Origin: Pseudomonas sp. Irchel 3E20
GTDB lineage: Bacteria; Pseudomonadota; Gammaproteobacteria; Pseudomonadales; Pseudomonadaceae
Assembly: GCF_900187645.1 (NCBI RefSeq)
Contig: NZ_FYEE01000003.1
Coordinates: 432,552 to 496,551, forward strand
DNA: 64,000 bases
Direction of reading: 5' to 3'
Shown in pieces: positions 45,043 to 53,616 of this stretch. The notes beneath the pieces are model-generated. The model was not told the DNA's origin, searched no databases, and was given only the letters and a program-made list of their open reading frames with translations. Numbering within the stretch: the first letter of the stretch is position 1; each line of letters begins with the position of its first letter. Made by a program: the position numbers and the translations under genes.

Positions 45043-46290
45043 TCAATCCCAACTCAGTGCGCCGCCTGTTTGATACTCGGTTACCCGCGTCTCGAAGAAG
45101 TTCTTCTCTTTCTTCAAGTCCATGATTTCGCTCATCCATGGGAACGGGTTGGTGGTGTTTGGATATTCTTCTTTCAAACCGATCTGCGACAGGCGACGGT
45201 TGGCGATGAACTTGAGGTAGTCCTCCATCATGGCCGCGTTCATGCCCAGCACGCCGCGTGGCATGGTGTCGCGAGCGTATTCGATTTCCAGTTGGGTGCC
45301 TTGCAGGATCATCTGCGTGGCTTCTTCTTTCATCTCGGCATCCCACAGCTGTGGGTTTTCCAGCTTGATCTGGTTGATGACGTCGATGCCGAAGTTCAGG
45401 TGCATGGACTCGTCGCGCAGGATGTACTGGAACTGCTCGGCGACGCCGGTCATTTTGTTGCGACGGCCCATGGACAGGATCTGGGTAAAGCCGCAGTAGA
45501 AGAAGATGCCTTCCAGGACGCAGTAGTAGGCGACCAGGTTGCGCAGCAGCTCCTTGTCGGTATCGACAGTGCCGGTTTCGAACTTCGGATCGGAGATCGA
45601 ACGGGTGTATTTGAGGCCCCAGGCAGCCTTCTTCGCCACCGATGGGATCTCGTGGTACATGTTGAAGATCTCGCCTTCATCCATGGCCAGCGATTCGATG
45701 CAGTACTGGTAGGCGTGGGTGTGGATCGCCTCTTCAAAGGCCTGGCGCAGGATGTACTGGCGGCATTCGGGGTTGGTGATGAGGCGGTACACGGCCAGTA
45801 CCAAGTTGTTGGCAACCAGGGAGTCGGCGGTGGAGAAGAAGCCCAGGTTGCGCATCACGATGCGGCGCTCGTCGTCGGTCAGGCCTTCGGGGTCTTTCCA
45901 GAGGGCGATGTCGGCGGTCATGTTGACTTCTTGCGGCATCCAGTGGTTCGCGCAGCCGTCCAGGTACTTCTGCCAGGCCCAATCGTATTTGAAGGGCACC
46001 AGTTGGTTGAGGTCGGCGCGGCAGTTAATCATGCGTTTTTCGTCGACGGCCACGCGGGCGGAAGCGCCTTCGAGTTCAGCCAGGCCTTCGGCGATGTCGA
46101 GGTTGTCCAGGGCGGTTTTGGCACGGATGATCGCAGCGGAGTCGTTGGCGGTCACGGCACGGGCCTGGAGGGCTGCGGCACCGCCGGCGCTGTCGAGGCG
46201 GTCCATGGTGGCTTCGGCGGCGTGGCCGGCGTTGGCGCCCTTGGCGACTACTTCGCCGTCTTCTTTGTCAAATTCGTCCCAGCTCAGCAT
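45043..46290 (-). CDS. nrdB: Class Ia ribonucleotide reductase beta subunit
   Basis: This 415-residue protein holds the di-iron/tyrosyl-radical cofactor for ribonucleotide reduction. The metal and radical residues match E. coli NrdB by spacing: Asp156 (STADSLV), Glu187 and His190 in EEAIHTHAY, radical Tyr194, and the later EGIFFYCGF and [12 protein letters not shown] pairs. The first 75 residues are an extra Ala-rich extension compared with E. coli NrdB. nrdA, normally adjacent, is absent from the whole flanking region. The leader upstream is long and contains hairpins and a candidate NrdR box. Confidence 0.95.
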   Translation of the reverse strand: MLSWDEFDKEDGEVVAKGANAGHAAEATMDRLDSAGGAAALQARAVTANDSAAIIRAKTALDNLDIAEGLAELEGASARVAVDEKRMINCRADLNQLVPFKYDWAWQKYLDGCANHWMPQEVNMTADIALWKDPEGLTDDERRIVMRNLGFFSTADSLVANNLVLAVYRLITNPECRQYILRQAFEEAIHTHAYQYCIESLAMDEGEIFNMYHEIPSVAKKAAWGLKYTRSISDPKFETGTVDTDKELLRNLVAYYCVLEGIFFYCGFTQILSMGRRNKMTGVAEQFQYILRDESMHLNFGIDVINQIKLENPQLWDAEMKEEATQMILQGTQLEIEYARDTMPRGVLGMNAAMMEDYLKFIANRRLSQIGLKEEYPNTTNPFPWMSEIMDLKKEKNFFETRVTEYQTGGALSWD

Positions 46291-46322
46291 GACGTGTCGT
46301 CTCCTGCGTGAGGGCCAGATGC

Positions 46323-46358
46323 CCGTGTGAAAACTGTTGAGGTTGGTTTTTCACACGG
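46323..46358 (-). promoter_or_regulatory. Leader hairpin upstream of nrdB
   Basis: CCGTGTGAAAA and its exact complement are separated by 14 bases, ending 33 bases upstream of the nrdB start codon. A second small GC-rich hairpin abuts it near 46357-46371. This is a candidate RNA regulatory structure in the nrdB leader. Confidence 0.5.
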
Positions 46359-46832
46359 CCTAACGGGCCGCGTTGGATCTTAAGGAATCGTTTTTTGCAT
46401 CAGCTAACGCAGGCAAGAAAACAAGATGTTGTACGGGTATTCCGGGGCCTTGATGGGCGCAGGTGACAAAGGTCGCTTCTGCGTTGGCGCCGGACGCCTG
46501 TAAGGGAATATTGCAGGCCCGATTTAGGCCGCATTATAGGGACTTTTTCGTCGCTGTGCTGCGGCGAAATCACTCAGGCAGACCTCGGCGGACGGCGTTT
46601 TCCCGCGGGGGCAAGGGTTTATGGGGCTTTGCCCGCTGAAGTTTTTTTTTACGGGTTTTTCAAGCCGGCTGGGTGCCGATGGCGGGGCGGTTGTGCGGCA
46701 AAACGCGGGAAGTCAGGTAGGACGTGACTTACAGAGCGACGAGGGGGATTTGGCGGGCCAATTGTGTTCAGTTTTTGGATGAAATTGTGCGAGGTGTTTT
46801 TTGTGCAAAAAACAACCAAAAAACCGGTTTTT

Positions 46833-46848
46833 CACTACATCTTGTGTT
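46833..46848 (-). promoter_or_regulatory. Candidate NrdR box
   Basis: Read on the minus strand: ACACAAGATGTAGTGA, 13 of 16 positions of the NrdR consensus ACACWATATWTWGTGT. It is about 540 bases upstream of nrdB; no clear second box at normal spacing was found. Confidence 0.4.
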
Positions 46849-46994
46849 TTTTGGCGCCTGGGTGCGGTTTGAAACACAACTGAGCCCGACCGAAATCGGG
46901 CTGTCAGGTTGCGGTCGGTCATCCCTGTACGGGGGTGATGGCCGCAGTGGCAGGCAAAGGTGGCGATAAGGGGCGCCATGCCTGACGGGAACCG

Positions 46995-47258
46995 TTAACC
47001 GTTAGAGCAACCGTTGCCCATGACGCTGTATTGCAGGATGTGCCGCTGGCCTTTGGAATCTTCATATTCCATGCGGGCCGGTACAACTTCGCAGACATTT
47101 GGTATTTCACTCATTGAAAGAACTTTGGCGATATCCAGATGGGTGGAGTAAGTGTATTCCACTACTGGAACTTCCTGGCTGCCAACTTGCGTTGGTGTCT
47201 CGTCAGCCATGGCGGTAGCGCAAAGACTGCTGAGGGCCAGAACTAATAACGCTTTCAT
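46995..47258 (-). CDS. DUF2790 exported protein
   Basis: This 87-residue protein has a signal peptide of about 18 residues (MKALLVLALSSLCATAMA). The mature part matches the Pseudomonas DUF2790 family: VVEYTYSTHLDIAKVLSMSEIPNVCEVVPARMEYEDSKGQRHILQYSVMGNGC with two conserved cysteines (residues 56 and 84 roughly) likely forming a disulphide. Members are induced by metal or envelope signals in other pseudomonads, with no known activity. The start at 47258 follows AAGGTAAACCTGAA. A 10-bp inverted repeat lies 33 bases upstream. Confidence 0.85.
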   Translation of the reverse strand: MKALLVLALSSLCATAMADETPTQVGSQEVPVVEYTYSTHLDIAKVLSMSEIPNVCEVVPARMEYEDSKGQRHILQYSVMGNGCSNG

Positions 47259-47673
47259 TTCAGGTTTACCTTTCTTGGGTCGAGTGGGGTCACGCAACCT
47301 TTTGCAGGTTGCGTGTGGAACTTAAGTAAAAAGTATTTGGATTAACTGCCTTCGTGGGGGCTGCAACTGGGTTAATCACGTTGCCGGGTTGGCGAGGCTG
47401 ATTTTAGGCGTGCGCCTGGCATTCATATAGCCGTGCTTTTGATAAAGACTTTTGACAGATTTTGTAACAATCCCTGGAAAAACCGCCCAGCGGGCGCCTG
47501 CTGCGGTAAATCCAAGCTAAATACAGGGGGCCAGAAGCCGCGGGCTTGAGCCTCTGGCGGCTTGTTAGAGCGTTTTGTAGGGGTTTGTTACTACCATCGT
47601 CGAATGGTTCTATAGGGCTGGGCCGGCTAAAACAGGGTCATACAAAAACAACTATGTCACCGAGGTAAGAAAG
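47259..47673. other. Intergenic region DUF2790 to acs
   Basis: A 415-base divergent gap without a recognisable gene. A perfect 10-bp inverted repeat is at 47291-47315. The acs ribosome-binding site GAGGTAAGAAAG is at its end. Confidence 0.5.
47291..47315. promoter_or_regulatory. Perfect inverted repeat upstream of the DUF2790 gene
   Basis: CACGCAACCT, loop TTTGC, AGGTTGCGTG. It lies 33 bases upstream of the start and could be an operator or leader hairpin. Confidence 0.5.
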
Positions 47674-49629
47674 ATGAGTGCGGCTTCCCTGTATCCCGTT
47701 CGTCCCGAGGTTGCGGCCAATACGCTGACTGATGAGGCGACCTACAAGGCCATGTACCAACAGTCGGTGGTCAACCCGGACGGCTTCTGGCGCGAGCAGG
47801 CCAAGCGCCTCGACTGGATCAAACCTTTCACCACGGTGAAACAGACTTCCTTCGATGACCACCACGTGGACATCAAATGGTTTGCCGATGGCACCCTGAA
47901 CGTTTCCTACAACTGCCTGGACCGCCACCTCGCCGAGCGCGGCGATCAGTTGGCGATCATCTGGGAGGGCGATGATCCTTCCGAACACCGCGAAATCACC
48001 TACCGCGAACTGCACGAAGAAGTCTGCAAGTTCGCCAACGCCCTGCGTGGCCAGGACGTGCACCGCGGCGACGTGGTGACCATCTATATGCCGATGATTC
48101 CAGAAGCCGTGGTCGCCATGCTGGCCTGCGCGCGTATCGGTGCGATCCACTCGGTGGTGTTCGGTGGCTTCTCGCCCGAAGCCCTGGCCGGGCGGATCAT
48201 CGACTGCAAATCCAAAGTGGTGATTACCGCCGACGAAGGCATCCGTGCCGGCAAGAAGATCCCGCTCAAGAGCAACGTCGACGACGCGCTGACCAACCCG
48301 GAAACCAGCAGCATCCAGAAAGTCATCGTGTGCAAGCGCACCGCCGGTGACATCAAGTGGAACCAGCATCGCGACATCTGGTACGAAGACCTGATGAAAG
48401 TGGCGGGCAGCGTGTGCGCGCCGAAGGAAATGGGCGCTGAAGAGGCGCTGTTCATCCTTTACACCTCCGGTTCCACCGGTAAGCCCAAGGGCGTGCAGCA
48501 CACCACCGCCGGCTACCTGCTTTACGCGGCCCTGACCCACGAGCGCGTGTTCGACTACCGCGCCGGCGAGGTCTACTGGTGCACCGCCGACGTCGGTTGG
48601 GTCACTGGCCACACCTACATCGTCTACGGCCCGTTGGCCAACGGCGCGACCACTGTGCTGTTCGAGGGCGTGCCGAACTACCCGGATATCACTCGCGTCG
48701 GCAAGATCGTCGATAAACATAAAGTCAACGTGCTCTACACCGCGCCGACCGCAATCCGCGCCATGATGGCCTCCGGCCAAGCGGCAATCGAAGGTGTCGA
48801 TGGCAGCAGCCTGCGCCTGCTGGGCTCGGTGGGTGAGCCGATCAACCCGGAAGCCTGGGACTGGTACTACAAGAACGTCGGCCAGTCGCGCTGCCCGATT
48901 GTCGATACCTGGTGGCAGACCGAGACTGGCGCCACCCTGATGAGCCCGCTGCCGGGTGCCCATGCCCTCAAGCCAGGTTCTGCGGCCCGTCCGTTCTTCG
49001 GCGTGGTGCCGGCGCTGGTGGATAACCTGGGCAACATCATCGAGGGCGCCGCCGAGGGCAACCTGGTGATCCTCGATTCGTGGCCAGGCCAGGCACGGAC
49101 CCTGTACCGCGACCATGACCGTTTCGTTGACACTTACTTCAAGACCTTCCGTGGCATGTATTTCACCGGCGACGGTGCCCGTCGCGACGAAGATGGCTAC
49201 TACTGGATCACCGGTCGCGTGGATGACGTGCTTAACGTATCCGGCCACCGCATGGGCACCGCGGAGATCGAGAGTGCGATGGTTGCGCACCCGAAAGTCG
49301 CCGAAGCCGCCGTGGTGGGCGTACCGCACGACATCAAGGGGCAGGGCATTTATGTCTACGTCACCCTCAATGGTGGCGAAGAGCCGAGCGAAGCGCTGCG
49401 CTTGGAATTGAAAAACTGGGTGCGTAAGGAAATCGGCCCGATTGCCTCACCGGACGTGATCCAGTGGGCGCCCGGCCTGCCGAAAACCCGTTCGGGGAAA
49501 ATCATGCGGCGCATCCTGCGCAAGATTGCCACCGCCGAGTACGACGGCCTGGGGGATATCTCCACCCTGGCTGACCCGGGCGTGGTGCAACACCTGATCG
49601 ACACCCACAAGACCATGAACGTCGCATAA
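47674..49629 (+). CDS. acs: Acetyl-CoA synthetase
   Basis: This 651-residue enzyme activates acetate to acetyl-CoA through acetyl-AMP. The adenylate-forming motif [15 protein letters not shown] (about residues 264-278) and WWQTETG (about 412-418) are clear. The C-terminal [13 protein letters not shown] (about 607-619) contains the lysine that is acetylated by Pat-type enzymes in this family. Length and start ([13 protein letters not shown]) match bacterial Acs. It is monocistronic, divergent from the DUF2790 gene, and followed by a strong terminator. Confidence 0.97.
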   Translation: MSAASLYPVRPEVAANTLTDEATYKAMYQQSVVNPDGFWREQAKRLDWIKPFTTVKQTSFDDHHVDIKWFADGTLNVSYNCLDRHLAERGDQLAIIWEGDDPSEHREITYRELHEEVCKFANALRGQDVHRGDVVTIYMPMIPEAVVAMLACARIGAIHSVVFGGFSPEALAGRIIDCKSKVVITADEGIRAGKKIPLKSNVDDALTNPETSSIQKVIVCKRTAGDIKWNQHRDIWYEDLMKVAGSVCAPKEMGAEEALFILYTSGSTGKPKGVQHTTAGYLLYAALTHERVFDYRAGEVYWCTADVGWVTGHTYIVYGPLANGATTVLFEGVPNYPDITRVGKIVDKHKVNVLYTAPTAIRAMMASGQAAIEGVDGSSLRLLGSVGEPINPEAWDWYYKNVGQSRCPIVDTWWQTETGATLMSPLPGAHALKPGSAARPFFGVVPALVDNLGNIIEGAAEGNLVILDSWPGQARTLYRDHDRFVDTYFKTFRGMYFTGDGARRDEDGYYWITGRVDDVLNVSGHRMGTAEIESAMVAHPKVAEAAVVGVPHDIKGQGIYVYVTLNGGEEPSEALRLELKNWVRKEIGPIASPDVIQWAPGLPKTRSGKIMRRILRKIATAEYDGLGDISTLADPGVVQHLIDTHKTMNVA

Positions 49630-49647
49630 GCGCGCCACGGTCACCCG

Positions 49648-49684
49648 AGCCCCTCCCGGTTTAGCCCCGGGCGGGGCTTTTTTG
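49648..49684 (+). terminator. Rho-independent terminator of acs
   Basis: AGCCCC-TC-CCGG, loop TTTAG, CCCCGGGCGGGGCT, then TTTTT. A GC-rich stem with T-tract, 18 bases after the stop. Confidence 0.85.
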
Positions 49685-50224
49685 TGGATGCGTTTTTTGG
49701 TTTTGCGTGACGACTCTTACGTTTGGTGTAGGGCTTCTTGGTGCTATAGCCAATAAATATCTGTTTTATGGGTAGGATGATTCCTATCGTTACCGCTGAA
49801 GTCGGATGTGTAACCCTGCGCCCAAATACGGGGCGAACTGACACATCTTGCACCGAAAAAGCCCGATTCCGGCGGGCCGGGAAATAAGATGAAACGCTGC
49901 GCTTGCCGGAATAGAAGGGTTTGCGAATAATAGGCCCGCTATTTGCAGCATAGATCGGTTCAATGTCTTTTGCTCTTGCACAAAACAAAAGAGCTGTCAA
50001 TGAGCTTGGCCAGTTTTCTCGGTGCTTCTGTAAATTGTTGTCGCATTGAAGAAATATCGGCTGAGTACCTGTCGTTAGAATGCCGATCACTCGCTCGCCG
50101 TTGCTTGGGTTTAATGTGACTCAAGCGTCCTACGCCGCAGCAGCGCTTTTCAGGTTCCACCCATTCGCATATTTGGGCTATCGCTCACTTTGCCGTTTTC
50201 GCCCTTTACCGATGGAGTCCTAAG
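49685..50224. other. 540-base noncoding stretch between acs and aotJ
   Basis: No protein-coding gene is supported. The base composition is lower in G+C than the surrounding genes, as expected for a regulatory region. It contains a two-part hairpin at 49805-49847 (GATGTGT / ACACATC outer arms, CGCCC / GGGCG inner arms), a short dyad TAGGATGATTCCTA near 49771-49785, and ArgR-type half sites (50039, 50070). A small RNA gene here is possible. Confidence 0.45.
50039..50085 (+). promoter_or_regulatory. Candidate ArgR half-sites upstream of aotJ
   Basis: TGTCGC-N8-AA begins at 50039, matching the P. aeruginosa ArgR half-site, and TGTCGT begins at 50070. The 31-base spacing differs from the usual two turns, and the second half lacks the AA. 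Confidence 0.35.
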
Positions 50225-50998
50225 ATGAAGAAACTCGTGCTTCTTGGCGCACTGGCACTGTCCGTGCTGTCCCTGCCGACTTTTGCCGATGAAAAGCCTG
50301 TGAAAATCGGCATCGAAGCGGCTTACCCGCCGTTCGCCTCCAAAGCGCCGGATGGCAGCATCGTCGGTTTCGACTACGACATCGGCAATGCGCTGTGCGA
50401 AGAAATGAAGGTCAAGTGCGTCTGGGTCGAGCAGGAATTCGACGGCCTGATCCCGGCCCTCAAGGTGCGCAAGATCGACGCCATCCTGTCGTCCATGTCC
50501 ATCACTGACGACCGCAAGAAGTCCGTGGACTTCACCGGCAAGTACTACAACACCCCGGCGCGTCTGGTGATGAAGGAAGGCGCTGAGCTCAGCGACGCCT
50601 TGACTGAACTGAGCGGCAAGAAGATCGGCGTGCAGCGCGGTTCGATCCACGACCGTTTCGCCAAGGAAGTGCTGGCCCCTAAAGGCGCCACCATCGTTCC
50701 CTACGGCACCCAGAACGAAATCTACCTGGACGTGGCCGCCGGCCGCCTCGACGGCACCGTGGCCGACGCCACCTTGCTCAGCGACGGCTTCCTGAAAACC
50801 GACGCTGGCAAGGGCTTCGCCTTCGTGGGCCCGGCCTTCACCGACGCCAAGTACTTCGGCGACGGCATTGGCATCGCGGTCCGCAAGGGTGACGCACTGA
50901 AAGACAAGATCAGCGCCGCCATCCTGGCCATTCGCGAGAACGGCAAATACAAGCAAGTCCAGGACAAGTACTTCGATTTCGACATTTACGGCAAGTAA
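50225..50998 (+). CDS. aotJ: Arginine/ornithine ABC transporter, periplasmic binding protein
   Basis: This 257-residue protein has a 21-residue signal peptide (cleavage after PTFA). The mature part is a type II periplasmic binding protein: [35 protein letters not shown] (about residues 28-62), [26 protein letters not shown] (about 97-122), and a C-terminal [22 protein letters not shown]. It binds basic amino acids and delivers them to AotQM. In P. aeruginosa aotJQMOP-argR is induced by arginine through ArgR, and the gene order here is the same. The start follows GGAGTCCTAAG. Confidence 0.94.
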   Translation: MKKLVLLGALALSVLSLPTFADEKPVKIGIEAAYPPFASKAPDGSIVGFDYDIGNALCEEMKVKCVWVEQEFDGLIPALKVRKIDAILSSMSITDDRKKSVDFTGKYYNTPARLVMKEGAELSDALTELSGKKIGVQRGSIHDRFAKEVLAPKGATIVPYGTQNEIYLDVAAGRLDGTVADATLLSDGFLKTDAGKGFAFVGPAFTDAKYFGDGIGIAVRKGDALKDKISAAILAIRENGKYKQVQDKYFDFDIYGK

Positions 50999-51019
50999 AC
51001 CGTCGCAGCGACAAGTCCT

Positions 51020-51063
51020 AAATGGCGCAAGCAACAGGATTTCTGAGGTTTGCGCCATTTTTT
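51020..51063 (+). terminator. Intra-operon terminator between aotJ and aotQ
   Basis: AAATGGCGCAA with its exact complement TTGCGCCATTT, 19-base loop, followed by TTT. It lies 22 bases after the aotJ stop and would let aotJ be transcribed in excess of the permease genes. Confidence 0.75.
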
Positions 51064-51089
51064 CATCCCAACTTCCGAGGACCTGAATC

Positions 51090-51779
51090 ATGTTGAAAGG
51101 CTACGGGGCTGTCATCCTCGATGGCGCATGGTTGACGCTTCAGCTCGCCTTGTCATCCATGGTTCTGGCCATTGTTCTGGGGCTGATCGGGGTCTCGCTA
51201 CGCCTGTCGCCCGTGCGCTGGCTGGCCTGGCTGGGCGACCTGTATTCCACCGTGATCCGCGGCATTCCCGACCTGGTACTGATCCTGCTGATCTTCTACG
51301 GCGGCCAGGACCTGCTCAACCGCGTGGCGCCGCTGCTGGGTTTTGACGACTACATCGACCTCAATCCGTTGGCCGCCGGTATCGGCACCCTGGGGTTCAT
51401 CTTTGGTGCGTACCTGTCGGAAACCTTTCGTGGTGCCTTTATGGCGATCCCCAAGGGGCAGGCCGAAGCGGGCCTGGCGTACGGTATGAGCAGCCTGCAG
51501 GTGTTTTTCCGGGTCATGGTGCCGCAGATGATTCGCCTGGCGATCCCCGGTTTCACCAACAACTGGCTGGTGCTGACCAAGGCCACCGCGCTGATTTCCG
51601 TGGTGGGCCTGCAAGACATGATGTTCAAGGCCAAGCAGGCGGCAGATGCCACCCGCGAGCCGTTCACCTTCTTCCTTGCAGTGGCGGCCATGTACCTGGT
51701 GATTACCAGTGTCTCGCTGCTGGCATTGCGTCACCTTGAGAAGCGCTACTCGGTAGGCGTAAGGGCGGCTGATCTATGA
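51090..51779 (+). CDS. aotQ: Arginine/ornithine ABC transporter permease AotQ
   Basis: This 229-residue permease has about five transmembrane helices. It has the binding-protein-dependent permease loop near residues 130-150: EAGLAYGMSSLQVFFRVMVPQMIRLAIPGFTN, containing the EAA-type motif that contacts AotP. The N-terminus MLKGYGAVILDGAWLTLQLALSSMVLAIVLGLIG is typical of HisQ-like subunits. It forms a heterodimer with AotM. Its stop overlaps the aotM start (ATGA). The start follows CGAGGACCTGAATC. Confidence 0.94.
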   Translation: MLKGYGAVILDGAWLTLQLALSSMVLAIVLGLIGVSLRLSPVRWLAWLGDLYSTVIRGIPDLVLILLIFYGGQDLLNRVAPLLGFDDYIDLNPLAAGIGTLGFIFGAYLSETFRGAFMAIPKGQAEAGLAYGMSSLQVFFRVMVPQMIRLAIPGFTNNWLVLTKATALISVVGLQDMMFKAKQAADATREPFTFFLAVAAMYLVITSVSLLALRHLEKRYSVGVRAADL

Positions 51780-52474
51780 TCTTCGACTACAACGTCATCT
51801 GGGAGGCACTGCCGCTGTACCTGGGCGGGCTGCTGACCACCTTGAAACTGCTGGGCATTTCGCTGTTCTTCGGCTTGCTGGCCGCCTTGCCCCTGGGCTT
51901 GATGCGCGTCTCCAAGCAGCCGGTGGTGAACATGACGGCGTGGCTCTTCACCTACGTGATCCGCGGCACGCCAATGTTGGTGCAGCTGTTCCTGATCTAC
52001 TACGGCCTGGCCCAGTTCGAGGCGGTGCGCGAGAGTTTCCTCTGGCCCTGGCTGTCGAGCGCGACCTTCTGTGCGTGCCTGGCCTTTGCCATCAACACCA
52101 GCGCCTACACCGCCGAAATCATCGCCGGCAGCCTGCGGGCCACGCCCAATGGCGAGATCGAAGCGGCCAAGGCCATGGGCATGTCGCGCTACAAGCTGTA
52201 CCGCCGCATCCTGCTGCCGTCGGCCCTGCGCCGGGCACTGCCGCAGTACAGCAACGAAGTCATCATGATGCTGCAGACCACCAGCCTGGCCTCCATCGTG
52301 ACCCTGATTGACATCACCGGTGCGGCGCGTACGGTCAACGCCCAGTATTACCTGCCGTTCGAGGCCTACATCACCGCTGGCGTGTTCTACCTGTGCCTGA
52401 CCTTCATCCTGGTGCGCCTGTTCAAACTGGCCGAGCACCGCTGGCTGGGCTACATGGCCCCACGTAAGGCCTGA
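51776..52474 (+). CDS. aotM: Arginine/ornithine ABC transporter permease AotM
   Basis: This 232-residue HisM-like permease overlaps aotQ by four bases, showing translational coupling. About five hydrophobic helices are visible. The EAA-type loop is EIEAAKAMGMSRYKLYRRILLPSALRRALPQYSNEVIMMLQTTSLASIVTL (about residues 127-177). It pairs with AotQ in the inner membrane. aotO starts two bases after its stop. Confidence 0.94.
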   Translation: MIFDYNVIWEALPLYLGGLLTTLKLLGISLFFGLLAALPLGLMRVSKQPVVNMTAWLFTYVIRGTPMLVQLFLIYYGLAQFEAVRESFLWPWLSSATFCACLAFAINTSAYTAEIIAGSLRATPNGEIEAAKAMGMSRYKLYRRILLPSALRRALPQYSNEVIMMLQTTSLASIVTLIDITGAARTVNAQYYLPFEAYITAGVFYLCLTFILVRLFKLAEHRWLGYMAPRKA

Positions 52475-52476
52475 CC

Positions 52477-53589
52477 ATGGAACGTATCGATCATCCATTG
52501 CCCTGGAGCCACTTGGGCAGCGAGCGCAGCCTGTCGGTGTTCCGTTTCGGCCAGGGCGAGCGCAAGGCCTACATCCAGGCCAGTTTGCACGCCGATGAAC
52601 TGCCGGGCATGCGCACCGCGTGGGAGTTGAAAAAACGCCTCGGCGAGCTGGAGGCCCAAGGCCTGCTCAACGGCGTCATCGAACTGGTGCCGGTGGCCAA
52701 CCCGCTGGGCCTGGGGCAACTGCTGCTCCACAACCACCAGGGCCGTTTCGAGGCCGGCAGCGGCAAGAACTTCAACCGTGATTTCGCCGAGTTGAGCGAG
52801 CCGGTGGCGCAACAGCTCGACGGGCACCTGGGCGATGACCCCCATGCCAACGTGCGGCTGATCCGCCAGGCCATGCTCGACACCCTGGCGGCCCTGCCGC
52901 CGGCGGCGACGCAGTTGCAGGGCATGCAACGCCTGCTGCTGACCCACGCCTGTAGCGCCGACGTGGTGCTCGACCTGCATTGCGACGCCGAAGCTGCGCT
53001 GCATATGTACGCCTTGCCCCAGCATTGGCCGCAGTGGCGTTCCTTGTCCGCGCACCTGGGGGTAAAAGTTGGCTTGTTGGCCGAGGATTCGGGCGGTAAT
53101 TCCTTCGATGAAGCCTGCTCGCTGCCGTGGCTGCGCTTGTCGCGGCGCTTCCCTGAAGCGCAGATTCCCCTGGCGTGCCTAGCCACTACGGTGGAGCTGG
53201 GCGGCCAGGCCGACACCACCCGCGAGCAGGCTTGCGCCCACGCCGAGGGCATCCTGGCATTTCTCGCCGAACAAGGCTTGATTGGCGGCCAGTGGCCTGC
53301 CGCCGCCCACCCGCACTGCGAAGGCATGCCCTTTGAAGGCACCCAATTGCTGTTCGCGCCGCACCCGGGTGTGGTGAGTTACCTGCGCCGGCCTGGGGAG
53401 TGGGTCGAGGTGGGCGATGAGATTTTCGAGGTCATCGACCCGCTGGCCGATCGGGTCAGCACCGTGTGCGCCGGCACATCCGGCGTGTTGTTCGCCGTTG
53501 AGCGGCAACGTTATGCCCAACCCGGTTTATGGCTGGCCAAGGTGGCGGGGCGCGAAGCGCTGCGCCACGGGCGCTTGCTCAACGACTGA
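52477..53589 (+). CDS. aotO: AotO, succinylglutamate desuccinylase/aspartoacylase-family protein
   Basis: This 370-residue protein has the M14-like zinc metallo-deacylase fold of AstE/aspartoacylase. Metal ligands appear as ASLHADELPGM (HxxE, about residues 31-41) and a later LDLHCDAEAALH (about 165-176). LVPVANPLGLGQ and GKNFNRDF (about 98-106) are further family segments, and the C-terminal CAGTSGVLFAVERQRYAQPG is typical of succinylglutamate desuccinylase-type domains. In P. aeruginosa AotO is dispensable for transport. The start is two bases after aotM, so it is in the operon. Its substrate is unknown. Confidence 0.88.
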   Translation: MERIDHPLPWSHLGSERSLSVFRFGQGERKAYIQASLHADELPGMRTAWELKKRLGELEAQGLLNGVIELVPVANPLGLGQLLLHNHQGRFEAGSGKNFNRDFAELSEPVAQQLDGHLGDDPHANVRLIRQAMLDTLAALPPAATQLQGMQRLLLTHACSADVVLDLHCDAEAALHMYALPQHWPQWRSLSAHLGVKVGLLAEDSGGNSFDEACSLPWLRLSRRFPEAQIPLACLATTVELGGQADTTREQACAHAEGILAFLAEQGLIGGQWPAAAHPHCEGMPFEGTQLLFAPHPGVVSYLRRPGEWVEVGDEIFEVIDPLADRVSTVCAGTSGVLFAVERQRYAQPGLWLAKVAGREALRHGRLLND

Positions 53590-53616
53590 CTGACTGTTTT
53601 TGTGAGAACCGACCGC

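Larger units (their letters stand above)
46291..46994. other. 704-base intergenic region upstream of nrdB
   Basis: No convincing gene is visible. Two short open frames here (plus 46724-46969, minus 46713-46979) have atypical composition and no ribosome-binding sites. It contains an 11-bp hairpin near nrdB (46323-46358), a candidate NrdR box (46833-46848), and a 7-bp inverted repeat with a 6-base loop (46883-46902). AT-rich runs near 46798-46852 could hold promoters. Confidence 0.5.

Noticed and set aside
46713..46979. Short open frames on both strands upstream of nrdB
   Set aside because: Composition is unlike coding sequence here, no ribosome-binding sites, and they overlap the candidate promoter region.
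49641..50090. 149-codon minus-strand open frame between acs and aotJ
   Set aside because: It includes the acs terminator, lacks a ribosome-binding site and shows no domain.
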